Source: Certhia americana (taxonomy: Eukaryota; Chordata; Aves; Passeriformes; Certhiidae). Taken from it: DNA of 64,000 nucleotides. Below the pieces are notes generated by a model that ran no database searches, was not told where the DNA came from, and saw nothing but the letters and a program-made list of their open reading frames with translations. The stretch's first letter is position 1; each line of letters starts with the position of its first letter. The stretch spans positions 30,056,198 to 30,120,197 of the forward strand of contig CM031864.1 in the NCBI GenBank assembly GCA_018697195.1, read 5' to 3'. Of the stretch, positions 25,290-35,383 are shown piece by piece. The translations under genes and the position numbers were made by a program.

Positions 25290-25574
25290 TCCTGCTCCAT
25301 CACCCCCTGCCTGTGGAGTGGGTGGTTCATGTACCAAGCCCTGAGCAATTCCAGCTCCCTGGAGGGTGTGAGGGAGCCCGGCAGCTCCCTGGCCCCGTGC
25401 CGGCTCATCCCCACCAGGTGGGGATGGTGGGAGACCCTCAGCTCTTGGCTCAGAGCTGCTGCCTCCTCCTTACACACCCAGGCAGCTCTGCGGGGGCAGG
25501 TGGGGAGGTAGAAGGGGGCAGGGGGAGTGGGTGTGGGAGGGGTGCCCGGCAGAAAGGGTTAGTGCCAAACACAA

Positions 25575-25810
25575 ACAAAAACACGATGCAAATGAGCTGC
25601 TTGCAACAGGTAGCCTTAATCAGATGCTGTCAGATGAATTCAGCATCTCTCCGATTGTCGCCTGCACTAGCCTCCCGTTCGGAAGCCCTCATCTGCTCCA
25701 GATGTGGTTTAATTTACTGCGACTTGGCTAATTACTGTAATTAAGGATTAATTACTGTTAATTACTTTCACATAAACTCAACGCCAGTCAAAGAGCGGAG
25801 CCTTATGAAG
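25575..25810. promoter_or_regulatory. Putative octamer/homeodomain enhancer
   Basis: Carries a perfect POU octamer ATGCAAAT (25586-25593) and four TAATTA cores within 36 bp (25729-25734, 25738-25743, 25749-25754, 25759-25764). These form two near-identical modules, TAATTACTGTAATTA and TAATTACTGTTAATTA. It also has CATCTGCTCCAGATGTGG (two E-box-like CATCTG/CAGATG) and CGCCAGTCAAAG. This is the strongest enhancer-like sequence in the window. Confidence 0.55.
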
Positions 25811-26439
25811 CCTGCCACAGCAGCGAACACAGCCACGGCAGCTTGGGTGGGCCCACCGGGTCCTGGGGGCCACCCCGAGCTGGTGCCCACTGCCCGGCCG
25901 GCCCCTGGCCTTGGCCCTCGCCCCACGGATCACCCACGCCCTGCCCAGCCCTCCCGAGGCTGGCGGGCAGGCATGGCAGGGCTCCAGATGGCATCCAGCA
26001 AGCCAGCCACCGTTATTATCGTTAATAATTAGATAGAGCAGGGATTTGCTGTGCAAACCCTGGTTAGGAAGGGGAGGCCAGCAGCGTCTCCAGCAGGCTC
26101 TGGAAAGATGCAACAGATTAATACCTTCCCCATCCTCAGCCCTTGCCAGTGCTCCCACCTGCCGTGTCCTCCACCGACCTGTCCCCAGCCAGGGGCCTGC
26201 TGAAGTCCCTTAATACATGAGAGATGCAAAACTGTTGTGCTTCTGCCAAGCATCACGCAAGCAAAAGGTGCTTTAGGAAACAAGGGAAGGAACCAACGCT
26301 GAATCTAAGGGAACAGGAGCTGGGAGAACCTGTGGTGGGTGCGGGAAGGAGCGCCAAAATGATTCATGGACCAGTGCAGTGTGTAGTGTTCCCGTGGGAA
26401 ACAAATGTCTGCTGGTGGCGCGGGGCCTGCCCTGCTTCC

Positions 26440-27000
26440 CTGGCTTCCTTAGACTTGTTAGGCTCCATATCTATCGGCCTTATTAGTTTTAAAAGTCCTG
26501 GGGCTTTTTCCATCACAGCAGAGGGAGGAAAAGCCTTGGAAGGGGGGGATGTGAGGTGTGATGGCAGCAGCAAAGCCAGAGGTGGGATGTGCCCCATCTT
26601 CACCCATCGCCTGCAGCCCCGGCCTGGTCTCGTGGCCATGTGTGTAATATGAAGGCAGAATGAGAGAGAAAAATCGGCATGATTAGATGGGTATTGTTCT
26701 ATTAGATCTCTGCCTGCTTGCTCTTGTGTCTCAGCATTTGAAGATGAAACATATTCATTTAGCTCCCAGGATGAATGGTTTTAATAAGGGGAGCAAGATG
26801 AGGTGGGGTAGTCCTGATGACTTCAGAGACCCATCAGCTCTACCCCTAAGGCCATGTCGGTGATGACATGGGCCACACGATCATTAGCTCTGCAATCAGG
26901 ACAAGTTTTCCGTGTCCATCCGAATCCTTCAGCTGAGAAGAGCGTGTTTTGGAGCCCGGGAGGAGATGTGTATCAGCAGTAATCAGATTGAGCCCGCAGG
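26440..27000. promoter_or_regulatory. Putative regulatory islands
   Basis: Includes TCCATATCTATCGGCCTTATTAG near 26464, the AT-rich block 26640-26790 (CGGCATGATTAGATGGG, TTCTATTAGATC, CATATTCATTTAGC, GGTTTTAATAAGG) and CACGATCATTAGCTCTGCAATC near 26877. Motif texture suggests regulatory DNA. The exact limits are arbitrary. Confidence 0.35.
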
Positions 27001-27189
27001 GTGGGCAGGCAGGGGGTGAAGCAGGGGCTCCCTGGATGTGCTTCCTGGGGGCAGGAAAAGAAAGCAGAGATGCAGGCAGACCACCCAGCTAGTGTCTGCT
27101 GGATTCCCACCTTCCCAGCATCCCAGCACTCTACTGATGCCATCCTGATTAGGGGCCGAGACCTTGCAGTGCTCATTAGTTATTTCAGC

Positions 27190-27475
27190 AGGACCCAGCG
27201 CCTCCCCGTGCCATCCCACCCGGCCCCAACCGCTCCGCTGCCATCCGCCTCCAGGCTGGCTGTGGCCTGTTTAAGCCCCAAATCAAGATAATTCCCATTA
27301 TCTGGAGCATCTCTGGGGGCAGGGCAAGGGACACCAGGCCGCTGCCGGTGCCCACACGGCCCGTCCTCGCCGGTTGGGAGCCGGGGGTGCGCGGGGGAAG
27401 CACGCTCCGGTGAGCGAGACGGGGGAGCCAGCCGGCGCTCCGGCTGTCAGCTCTGCTCAGCCCGGCTGTCAGGCA
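27190..27475. promoter_or_regulatory. Small CpG-rich cluster
   Basis: About seventeen CpGs fall in the 130 bp 27340-27470, far above the surrounding density. Short AT-rich homeobox-like segments precede it (CTCATTAGTTATTTCAGC near 27171, AAATCAAGATAATTCCC near 27280). It could be an orphan intronic CpG island, or an alternative promoter. No start-site or TATA evidence was found. Confidence 0.4.
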
Positions 27476-30379
27476 CAGGGATGCTGAGGCCCTCATTGCT
27501 TTAATTGACACCTTCCTCTGGCATCCCACGCTCGGCCATCCCGGCCCTGTCCTGGCTTTCGTCTTCCTTCTCCTCTCCAGGGAGAAGCTGGGGTGTGGTT
27601 CAGCTCTCTTCCTTGCCCCCGTGCTCCTTGGGGAGAAGGGAGGAGACCAAGCGCTGGACCAGGATGGGTTCAGGAGCGTGGCCAGCATCCCTCACATGAC
27701 AGTTTCTTGTGTGCTGATCTTCCCAGAGGTTGGAACATCCCCTGAGGATTTCCTTGCCCCTTTCCTTTACCAAGGCACTGCAAAAATACCTTGTGGCAGC
27801 ACTCTCAGGTAATTTCTGCCCATGGAAGGACCCAGAGCCTAAAGAAGACCCATAGATGCCTGGTCATGCTTTGCTGTTTTGGAAATATCTCTGCGTGCTC
27901 ATAAGCGAGGAGGAGCAAGGGCTGGTTGCTCTGTGGAACATATTCTGGCTGTGCTGCAAGGTCTTGTGAAGCCCACAGGAGGGGAGGAAAGATGGGTGTG
28001 GAGGAGCTGGTAGGATGGCTTCATCTTCCCCAGTCATCGCTGATGCAGATTGTGCTGGACATCAGGCTGTCCTGCTGAAGGCCAGGAGGGTTGACCACTT
28101 TCTGGCCAGGAGTGGGGCTGATGGCCATGAGGTGCTGGTGGTTTGAGGCTGGTGTCCCTTCCCTGGAGGGGACAGCAAACACATCTTCTCTCTCCCAAGT
28201 GAGCAGGAAGCAGCAGAGCTCATGTTTCTTGTCCATCAGGAGCTGCAGGCTGTGCCTTGAACAGGACAAAGGCTTCCTCTAGAAAGCTGCTGTTTAGGGG
28301 GAAGTACCTGTTTGGAAAATGTCATCTCAGAAGCTCCAGGTGCTATGGATGCATTAGTTCTGGGGAAAATGAGGTGTGCAATGCCTGGGACTGGTGCTTG
28401 GACCAGCTGTGATGGCAGCCATTAGGGTTAGTGAATCCTGATGAGTGGCAGTGAATCCTGTCCCATCCTTTTCCACAACTTGACCTTGGTTCATCTATCG
28501 AGTGCCCCACAGCTTGCCTACCCCAGACAGCAGACAGACTCCACAGCTGGTCCTTCTGTTGAATGGAGGCTTCAGAAAGCTTTGCTGGGACCATGGTGGT
28601 CCTGCAAGGACCAGCTCCAGCTCATTGCCTGGGCCTGCTGGGAGCCTGCCATGCAAATAAAAATTGTGCCCCTCTTACCTATTTGTCCTCACTGGGGGGA
28701 GGTCCTGTGAACTGAAGTGCCTCCAACTTTCCTCCCAGGCAGCCAGTGCAGGCAACAGGGAGAGATCTCCCGTGGACTGCTCTGTCTTTCCTCTGTATAT
28801 TAAAGTTGGGAGCCCTTTGATGTCTGCTTTTGCAGTTCACATTCTGCCAGGAGGCTCAGAGCAGCCTGTGTAATTAGCCCAGAAAAATGCTGCTTTCATG
28901 TGGGTCGGGGGACCCAAGCGGAGAAGAGATTTCCAAGGGCTTTGTTCTGCTGCAGGGAAATGTTCAGGCTTTGTTGGGTCTTGACAGAGCTCTTCTTGCC
29001 CTTCCCTTTTTCTCCTACTGTGGGGTGGAGCTTGGGGTTTTGGCAGGGAAAGCACACGTGGCAAGCTGCTGCTCCGAGGGAGACCGGCCCTTCGGTGCTG
29101 GGCTGGGGTTTGGGTACTTGCAGAAGCAAGGGATCAGCCAGAGCCGTGCTCCAGCTGGCCCAGGGGAGGAGAAAAAACAACCCAGATACTGCAGGACTGC
29201 TTCCCACAGCTTCACTTTTCTTCCTTATTTGCCCTAAGAAGCACTCAAGGCAGGCCCTGCTGCTCTTCCAAGCCCTGGTGGCCCTGCCTGCAGGCCTTGC
29301 TGCCGCACCAGTGCAGGGGTGTAAATCAGAGGGGTGTAAATCAGAACAAGTGATCCTCTCTGGTCGTGGGTTCATGCTCTTGATCAGCTCTCGAGGCAGT
29401 TTTTTGCCAAGGGTGGTCAAGGATCGGAGCTCCATGTTTGCTCCATGTCCTGCCAGGGTTGGGAGAGCCACTGCGGCTGTGCTGTGATTCCAGACATCCT
29501 CATCTGAACCAGGACCCTTTAGGGTTGCCTTGGCACAGTAAGTTCCAGTTTTCAGCCTCATCTGTTACCTGCCTTTCCCTCTGCCCTTAAATCAGTGTCA
29601 GCAGATCTGTGGTGAACAGGCCATGGGTTTTCCTCTTGCTTTTGGTGCAGGTGGGACACCTCACTGCCTCCCCCAAACCTTTTAGCCTCATGCATAATAT
29701 TCTGGGTGATTCTGGATCAGACTAAGAAGCACCTTCCTGCAGCTGCTGCTGCCCTGAGTGTTCCTTTGCCCCTTTCCTGCCTTTTTTTTTTATTCTTTGA
29801 GGGTGGCAAATACATTGCTTTTCACACCATTTATGAGACCCATCCAGGTTGCAACACGAGCAGCAAAGTGGGGCTAGAGATGCTGTGGCAGCAAAGGCAA
29901 CACCCTCCTGCCTTAGGAAGGGGATTCATTGGCAAAGTGGTTTCCAGGATCCTGAGGACTTGGCTTGGGAATATATACCTATATCAAGGTGGTAGTGAAG
30001 GTGTGCTCTAATTTCCCCTGTGTGACAGGATCTCCCCACTCTAAAAGCAGCAGAAGGCACAGACATTCTGAAAACTGAGCATGAATGGATTTTATTTTCC
30101 TCCCGATTTTCTCCCCTGGGGCTTAAAAGCAGCCCCAACACTCCTCACCCAACAAACCCAAATCCAACAGATTTCTCCTCAACTCAGGGCTGTGCCATCT
30201 GCTGTGGCCAAGGTCTTACCTTCTCCTGGTTATTTCTCATGTATCTCTTGCTTAAAGACCTTGTGTCATGTTCCTGCCTAGAAGGGAGCCGTGGGGCCTC
30301 CCTGGGGATCCCCCTCCTCTTCTTGGGTCTCATTTCTTTCAGCTTTTACTTGGGGATGAATGGATGCAGTGGAGCCCCC
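27476..30379. other. Intron 2 segment, anonymous
   Basis: No gene or interspersed repeat recognised. A perfect 15-bp tandem duplication AGGGGTGTAAATCAG occupies 29315-29344. The open frames at 28896-29561 (-) and 28900-29487 (+) overlap on opposite strands and have no domain signature. Confidence 0.6.
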
Positions 30380-30620
30380 TGCACATGGAGTCCCAGCACT
30401 GTGCACGTGAACATATAGGGTGTGGGATATATATGGGATTATGGTATTTAGATCACATTAATGAGCATACTGGAGAGCAGGGAAAATGGATCATTTATGG
30501 TTACGATCTGGCTACTGTCAAAATAGGGTGTTATTTTGACGGTTGCTTTGTCTTTGCTCTCCGAGCAATATGAAGATAGTTTCTTAGCAACAAAACTGTG
30601 TTCGCAAACAACACCGGTGA
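30380..30620. promoter_or_regulatory. Putative regulatory island with inverted repeat
   Basis: Contains TAGATCACATTAATGAGC, GGATCATTTATGGTTACG, and a perfect 9-bp inverted repeat GTCAAAATA / TATTTTGAC (30517-30525 and 30532-30540) around a 6-bp spacer. It is followed by CTTAGCAAC, which resembles half of an X-box. The surroundings are GC-richer. Confidence 0.42.
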
Positions 30621-32059
30621 AAAACAACCCCCCAGAAGAAAAGGAGGCAGCCTCAAAAGCACTGCTCCTTGTGTGTGTCCCTGGGCCACACAGCATCCAT
30701 TAATTAAGTGCAGAATGTCCTACTGGGCAGCCGGTGCTTGTCCACGCTCATGGTGTCATGCCAGCACTGCCCTGGTCCCTGCTGGCATGGATTGCTTGGG
30801 CTAGGATCACAGTTCCTTGTGCAGAAGGGGAAACTGAGGCAGCTTGGGAAGAGCCTTGCAGGGTGGTCTTTAGGTGACATAGGAGGGTTTGAGCTTCTGC
30901 TGAGCACTCTTGCCATGTGGTAGCTGGCAGGTGCTGCCTCGGACCTTCCTTGGTCAAGGTCTTCTCCAGGGTCTTGTCCCTGCATCTCAGATGGATTCCA
31001 GAAGGAGGGCAGGAGGGAGCTGCCTGCGAGCCATTTTGGCAGCGGTTCTCCCGTGCAGTTTGGAGTGTCTCTCCTTTGAAGGAGGCGCTGGGCCTGGTGT
31101 CTGTGCTGACGTTGGAGTCCATGAGAGCAAGTGGTTCCTTCAGCCAAGTATCTGCCAGGCTGTGTCGGGAGAACTTTTATCATTTCTGTCACAGACATCA
31201 CAACTCGCTTGTCTTACCATACATCTTCCTAAATGTGACAGAATATTCAGCTGTTATTAATTGAATACTCTCTAATTTAACTGCTTAGCAGGACAGAGAA
31301 CGACTGGTTTGTCTCAGCACTGAGAGCTGCTGTCAGGCACTCAGGAGGTTTTGGGGTGCAGAGAAGTTATTTGGGGAGTGAAATGGGACTTTTTTTTTTA
31401 GTATCCACCCCCACCCCCCGAAATGCCACCTTGCATAGGACTGATCCTCATCCTGCTAGGGAGGGGCTCCAGCATCTGCTTGGCTCCTGGTCATGGAACA
31501 TGTTGCCAAGCTCAGGATGGAGATGCTGAGGGCATTGCTGCTTCTCTATCCCATCCTGACATTACTGTCTGGGGTTAGAGAGGAAGGGACATCCTGGGAG
31601 CTTGGACAGGAGCTGGTGATGCTCCCTGGGTGCCCAGGATGGAAGAGTGATGTGAAATGGCTTGTCCCAATCTCCATTCAGGTGGATAAATACCTTCTTC
31701 TCTGTGGAGCTGCTGGAAGCAGAGCTCAGTCCTTCAGTGTTCTCCTTGCTGGAGTTACGTGCCCCATTGTGGCCTGGCCATCCCCCCAGTCCCTCACAAA
31801 TCCCAGTTACAAAATCCTTCTCTTCCTCCTCCTCCTCCTTCTTTACATCCGTATCCAGAAGTGTCAGAGATGTCCCATATGCAGCCTGGATGTCATATTA
31901 GGGCTGCTGAGGAGCTGGGATCTTTTTGAAGCTGCAGGAAGCAGCTCTCCTTGCTGTCACCTGGGCAGCAGGCTGGTGGGAGACCATCCCCTCCAGCCTC
32001 CCCAGGCCTGTGCCTGTTTGCACACATGTGTTCACATCTCTCTGCTGCTCTCCCAGAAA
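30621..32059. other. Intron 2 segment with one AT-rich element
   Basis: Anonymous DNA apart from 31175-31310, which has TGACAG (31236-31241, a MEIS/PREP-type motif), ATTAATTG (31256-31263) and CTCTAATTTAACTGC within a locally AT-rich block. No gene is recognised. Confidence 0.55.
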
Positions 32060-32320
32060 GTTCAAACCCAGAGTCAAGTTTATTGTTTCTATCTCGTTTA
32101 TTTTAAGTATAGTTTTACACTTTATTATATGCTGTGACATCTTAAATGGAGCCTGTCACTCTATCTTGACTACTGCTAGGGGCTACAGCCACTTACTGTG
32201 TCAGGCTTTTCGGCAGCCCTGATTAACGATATCAAAACGAATGGATCCCAGCACAGGCACAAGCACGAAAATCAAGGGGTGATTTGCATACTCAAATGGT
32301 GCAACACTTCAAAAGGCTGC
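32060..32320. promoter_or_regulatory. Putative enhancer with octamer
   Basis: AT-rich, with TTTATTGTTTC (SOX-like ATTGTT), ACTTTATTATATGC, CCTGATTAACGATATCAAAACG and the octamer complement ATTTGCAT (32282-32289). Adjacent POU and SOX motifs are common in neural enhancers, but function is inferred only. Confidence 0.42.
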
Positions 32321-32489
32321 AGCCCATGCAGGTATTGCACCAGCACAGCCCAGGGATTCACATTCCTGCTGTCCCTCATCCCTGGGTATGGGACCTGTAC
32401 GTGCTGGTAAGGGCTGTGCACACCTAAGTCTGTTTATTCACCGTCTTCAGCCTAAAGGAAAAGCCTTGGCCTTTTTAACAGGAGTTTTT

Positions 32490-32910
32490 TCATCTCCCAG
32501 GACTGCATATCAATTAGGATAGCAAAATGGAATAATATTTTTTTTTTCTCGTGTGCCTGTTGGGATGTGGTGTAGAATTATCCATGCAAATGCTTCTTTT
32601 TCCCTGAAAGTAACATTTTGTTAGGTTAATTCATGCACTGGAGAAACAAACTTTCTGTTCTTCCAGTCCAATCTCCACTTACAAGTCAGGTTTTTGTAAC
32701 CCTGTCATTGAAATGCGAGGTAGCCTACAGTAATTTGAATATTTCATTCTGCCGGCTGCTAATGCACTCTGCATTACAGATGGTACTTGCTCCATCCTTC
32801 TGGACTGGGTTCAATTATAAATGAAAGTAGGGAGCTGAGATTTGTCTTTTTGTCTGTGCTTAGTTAGAATAACACAATAAAGCTTGATGGGTAAGAATTC
32901 CTCAAGCTGC
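32490..32910. promoter_or_regulatory. Putative enhancer with second octamer
   Basis: Contains ATATCAATTAGGATAGC, AATGGAATAATAT, a perfect ATGCAAAT (32584-32591), GTTAGGTTAATTCATGC, and CAATTATAAATG. The block is AT-rich for about 400 bp between GC-richer sequence. Confidence 0.42.
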
Positions 32911-33641
32911 CTCTTCTTTGCCCGCGACGTCTCCGGTGTGTAGCTTTCTTCTCTCGATAGCGGATCCCACTTGCCTTTCAAGTCAAGCTTGGAGTATTAG
33001 GGTTGGCAGTGGTGGGGTTTTTCACAAGGATTTTTTGGCTCAGATGTCCCCTTTTTGGAAGTGTGTAGTTCAGTCCTCTTTCTAGCTGTTTATTTACCGG
33101 GCTCTGCATCGCCCTTTGCATCCTGGGCCAGGAGTGGTGGTAAGAGAAGCCTGCTTAGGCTGGGCAAGAAGGGTTGTGCATGGCTTTTGGGATGGTGGGG
33201 TTGTCTTCCCTCCCAGTGTTGACAGGGTCACCAATCTGGGCTGCAGCCACAGAGAAGCTGAGAGGACGCAGAACAGCCCTCCTCCATCCTAGGGTTGCTG
33301 CCATGGACTCTTCCCAAAGGCCCTAGGAATAAAAGGGCCCCTAGAGAGCCAAAGAAAACATTTACCTCTGCTTGGTGATTAACAGAAAGGGGGGTTGGAA
33401 GCCTCCAGCCCAGCTGCACGGGGGCTCTCTATTACATACAGATGCCTTTTGCGAGCTCCTCGGCCGTCCCAGCCAGTAAAAGCAATATTGCCGACGGAGT
33501 CGGAGGAGGTGAGGGCAGGGCTTTCAATTTGGTTTTACATTTACAAGGACCAGATGGCCTCGCTGGAGATGATCTTTGATCTGGGACACAGCCGGAGTTG
33601 GGCAAAGTTTTGTTTTATTTTTTTTCCCCTGTTTTTTTTTC

Positions 33642-33659
33642 TTTTTTTTTTTTTTTTTT
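33642..33659. repeat. Poly(T) run
   Basis: An uninterrupted run of 18 thymines in a broader pyrimidine-rich stretch (about 33608-33680). Confidence 0.9.
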
Positions 33660-33839
33660 CTTCTCCCTTATTATTCCCCTCACTGGTTCTGACGGGGCCT
33701 CTCCCATAGGAGCAGGGGGAGCTGCATGTCCGTGTGTCTATCTGCTGGGGCTGCATGTGAGCCCCCTGTGCCCGTGGGGATGGATGAGCTCGCTGGGGAA
33801 GCCCCGAGCAGGGTTGTCCGAGGTGGGAAGGCAGAGCCG

Positions 33840-33965
33840 GATCCCATTACACCGCCGCCCCACAGCATGGAAATCTGCGTCAACAGCCTCTCGCATGGAA
33901 TATAATTAAACACACTCAGGCGCCTCCAAACAGAAATGCCACTAATTGATTATTTTTAATTTTTT
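33840..33965. promoter_or_regulatory. Putative homeodomain-motif element
   Basis: Carries GAATATAATTAAACAC and CTAATTGATTATTTTTAATT, with TAATTGATTA at 33943-33952 (a TAAT core fused to a TGATTA PBX-type core). GC-rich sequence with many retained CpGs follows to about 34330. Confidence 0.38.
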
Positions 33966-34567
33966 TTTCCGTTTTTTCTGGCGTCTCGCACCCTCTCAGC
34001 CGCACGGACGTGTGGGGGCTCTCTCCTCCTGTCTTCCCTTGCCAGTTTTGGGTTTCTTTCTTCCCCCCACATGTTTTGAATGGAGCGGGAGCGAAGGCAG
34101 CCGATCCTATTTCACAAGCGCTTGGACTTGCAGCACTCTCCCTCCTGTCCAAACAGATCGTTTACAGAAGGGGCCTCTATTTAAAGAAGGAACTGAACGT
34201 TCAGAGCTGTTTTCTGGCCTTAAAACGCTGCCGACCGGCTGTTGCCTCTCAAAGAGTCGGGCTTTGTCTGGCACGCCCAAGGACCGGGTTTGACGCCAGG
34301 CTCAGCAGGTCGGCGCGGTGGCGCGAGGGACTGAGCATCGTGCAAAAAATGTGCTCCTTTGTTTGCTGCCACCATTGGATCGCAGCAGAGCTTGGGTTCA
34401 GGACAGCATCTTAGCCACGGGAGCTTGGTGGTGTGTCCAGGGTTGGACGAACCTCGCCTCTCTGCGGTGGCGTGGGTGGGACAAGCTTGGAAAGCAAGTA
34501 AATGAAAAAGGAGCATTCAGATAGGTTTTGGTGGGATCTGTGTATGGCATGGAGAAAAAGAGCCATA

Positions 34568-34714
34568 ATCCTAGAATCACCGAGGTTGGAAAAGACCTTC
34601 AGGATCATCAAGCCCATCTGTTAACCCAGCACTGCCAACTCCACCACTAAACCCTGTCCCTAAGAGCCACATCTGCCTTTCTTCCAAATACCTCCAGGGA
34701 TGGTGACTCCACCT
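34568..34714 (-). mobile_element. CR1 LINE 3'-end fragment
   Basis: Reads CCTAGAATCACCGAGGTTGG, AAAGACCTTCAGGATCATCAAG, then AACCCAGCACTGCCAACTCC and CCAGGGATGGTGACTCCACC, which is the antisense 3' end of an avian CR1 subfamily different from the copy at 11.6 kb. It is about 147 bp and severely 5'-truncated. Confidence 0.92.
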
Positions 34715-35359
34715 TGTGTGTAGGGCAAGTCTGCAAGGAGTTAAAAGGAACGTGTAGTTCTGGAGAGCTGTGCTGCTTTGAACCCACACAGGGGTGACAT
34801 GAATACAGGCTCCAGGGAGACTGGGTCTGGTCCTGTCATTTTGGTGTCATCTGGTGCCTGAAATTGTCCAGTGATGAATATGTTGTGTGCAAATGGATGC
34901 AACAAGAGTTGGGGTGGGATTTCTGGTGGCTTTGGTTGTGGTAGCTTCTCTTGCTTTGCACTTGACTTATCCTTATAGGTGTATAACTTATTTTCAGATT
35001 TTTCATGGAGAAGGCTTTGAGTTGCTTGCTGTCATGGCTGGCAAGAGGGACACATGTGGAGAGATGGTTTCTAATGCTTCTGGAACAGTAGACCCTGTCT
35101 GTCTGGGATCAGCAGTGTCCAGCCTCCATAAGGCAGAGACCCTGGGCCATGGCTGAACCTCAGAGGAGACTGTGACCCATGGTAACACTTCTGATCCACT
35201 CAGACTCAGCAATGGTTGCCATCTCCCCTTGGCTGGGGCTGTAGGTTTCCTACTGCAGAGCCCATTCCCTGAGGTTTTACACGGGATGGAGAATCCTTGC
35301 TCAGTAGTTGCTTCTCCCTTCTCCTTTGTTTCCACATTTGGTGCATGTTCTCATACACC

Positions 35360-35383
35360 AAAAAAAAAAAAAAAAAAAAAAAA
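35360..35383. repeat. Poly(A) run
   Basis: Twenty-four consecutive adenines with no LINE or retrogene attached. Confidence 0.92.

Larger units (their letters stand above)
22416..25574. other. Intron 2 segment with poly(T), microsatellite and gap
   Basis: Anonymous intronic DNA. It carries a 22-nt thymine run at 24389-24410, the ATT microsatellite at 25233-25279 and the assembly gap. Near 24857-24890 there are imperfect repeats of TTTGAGCAG/TTTAAGCAG. I recognise no gene. Confidence 0.6.

Noticed and set aside
35360..35383. Poly(A) tail of a processed pseudogene
   Set aside because: No coding similarity, target-site duplication or polyadenylation signal was found upstream.
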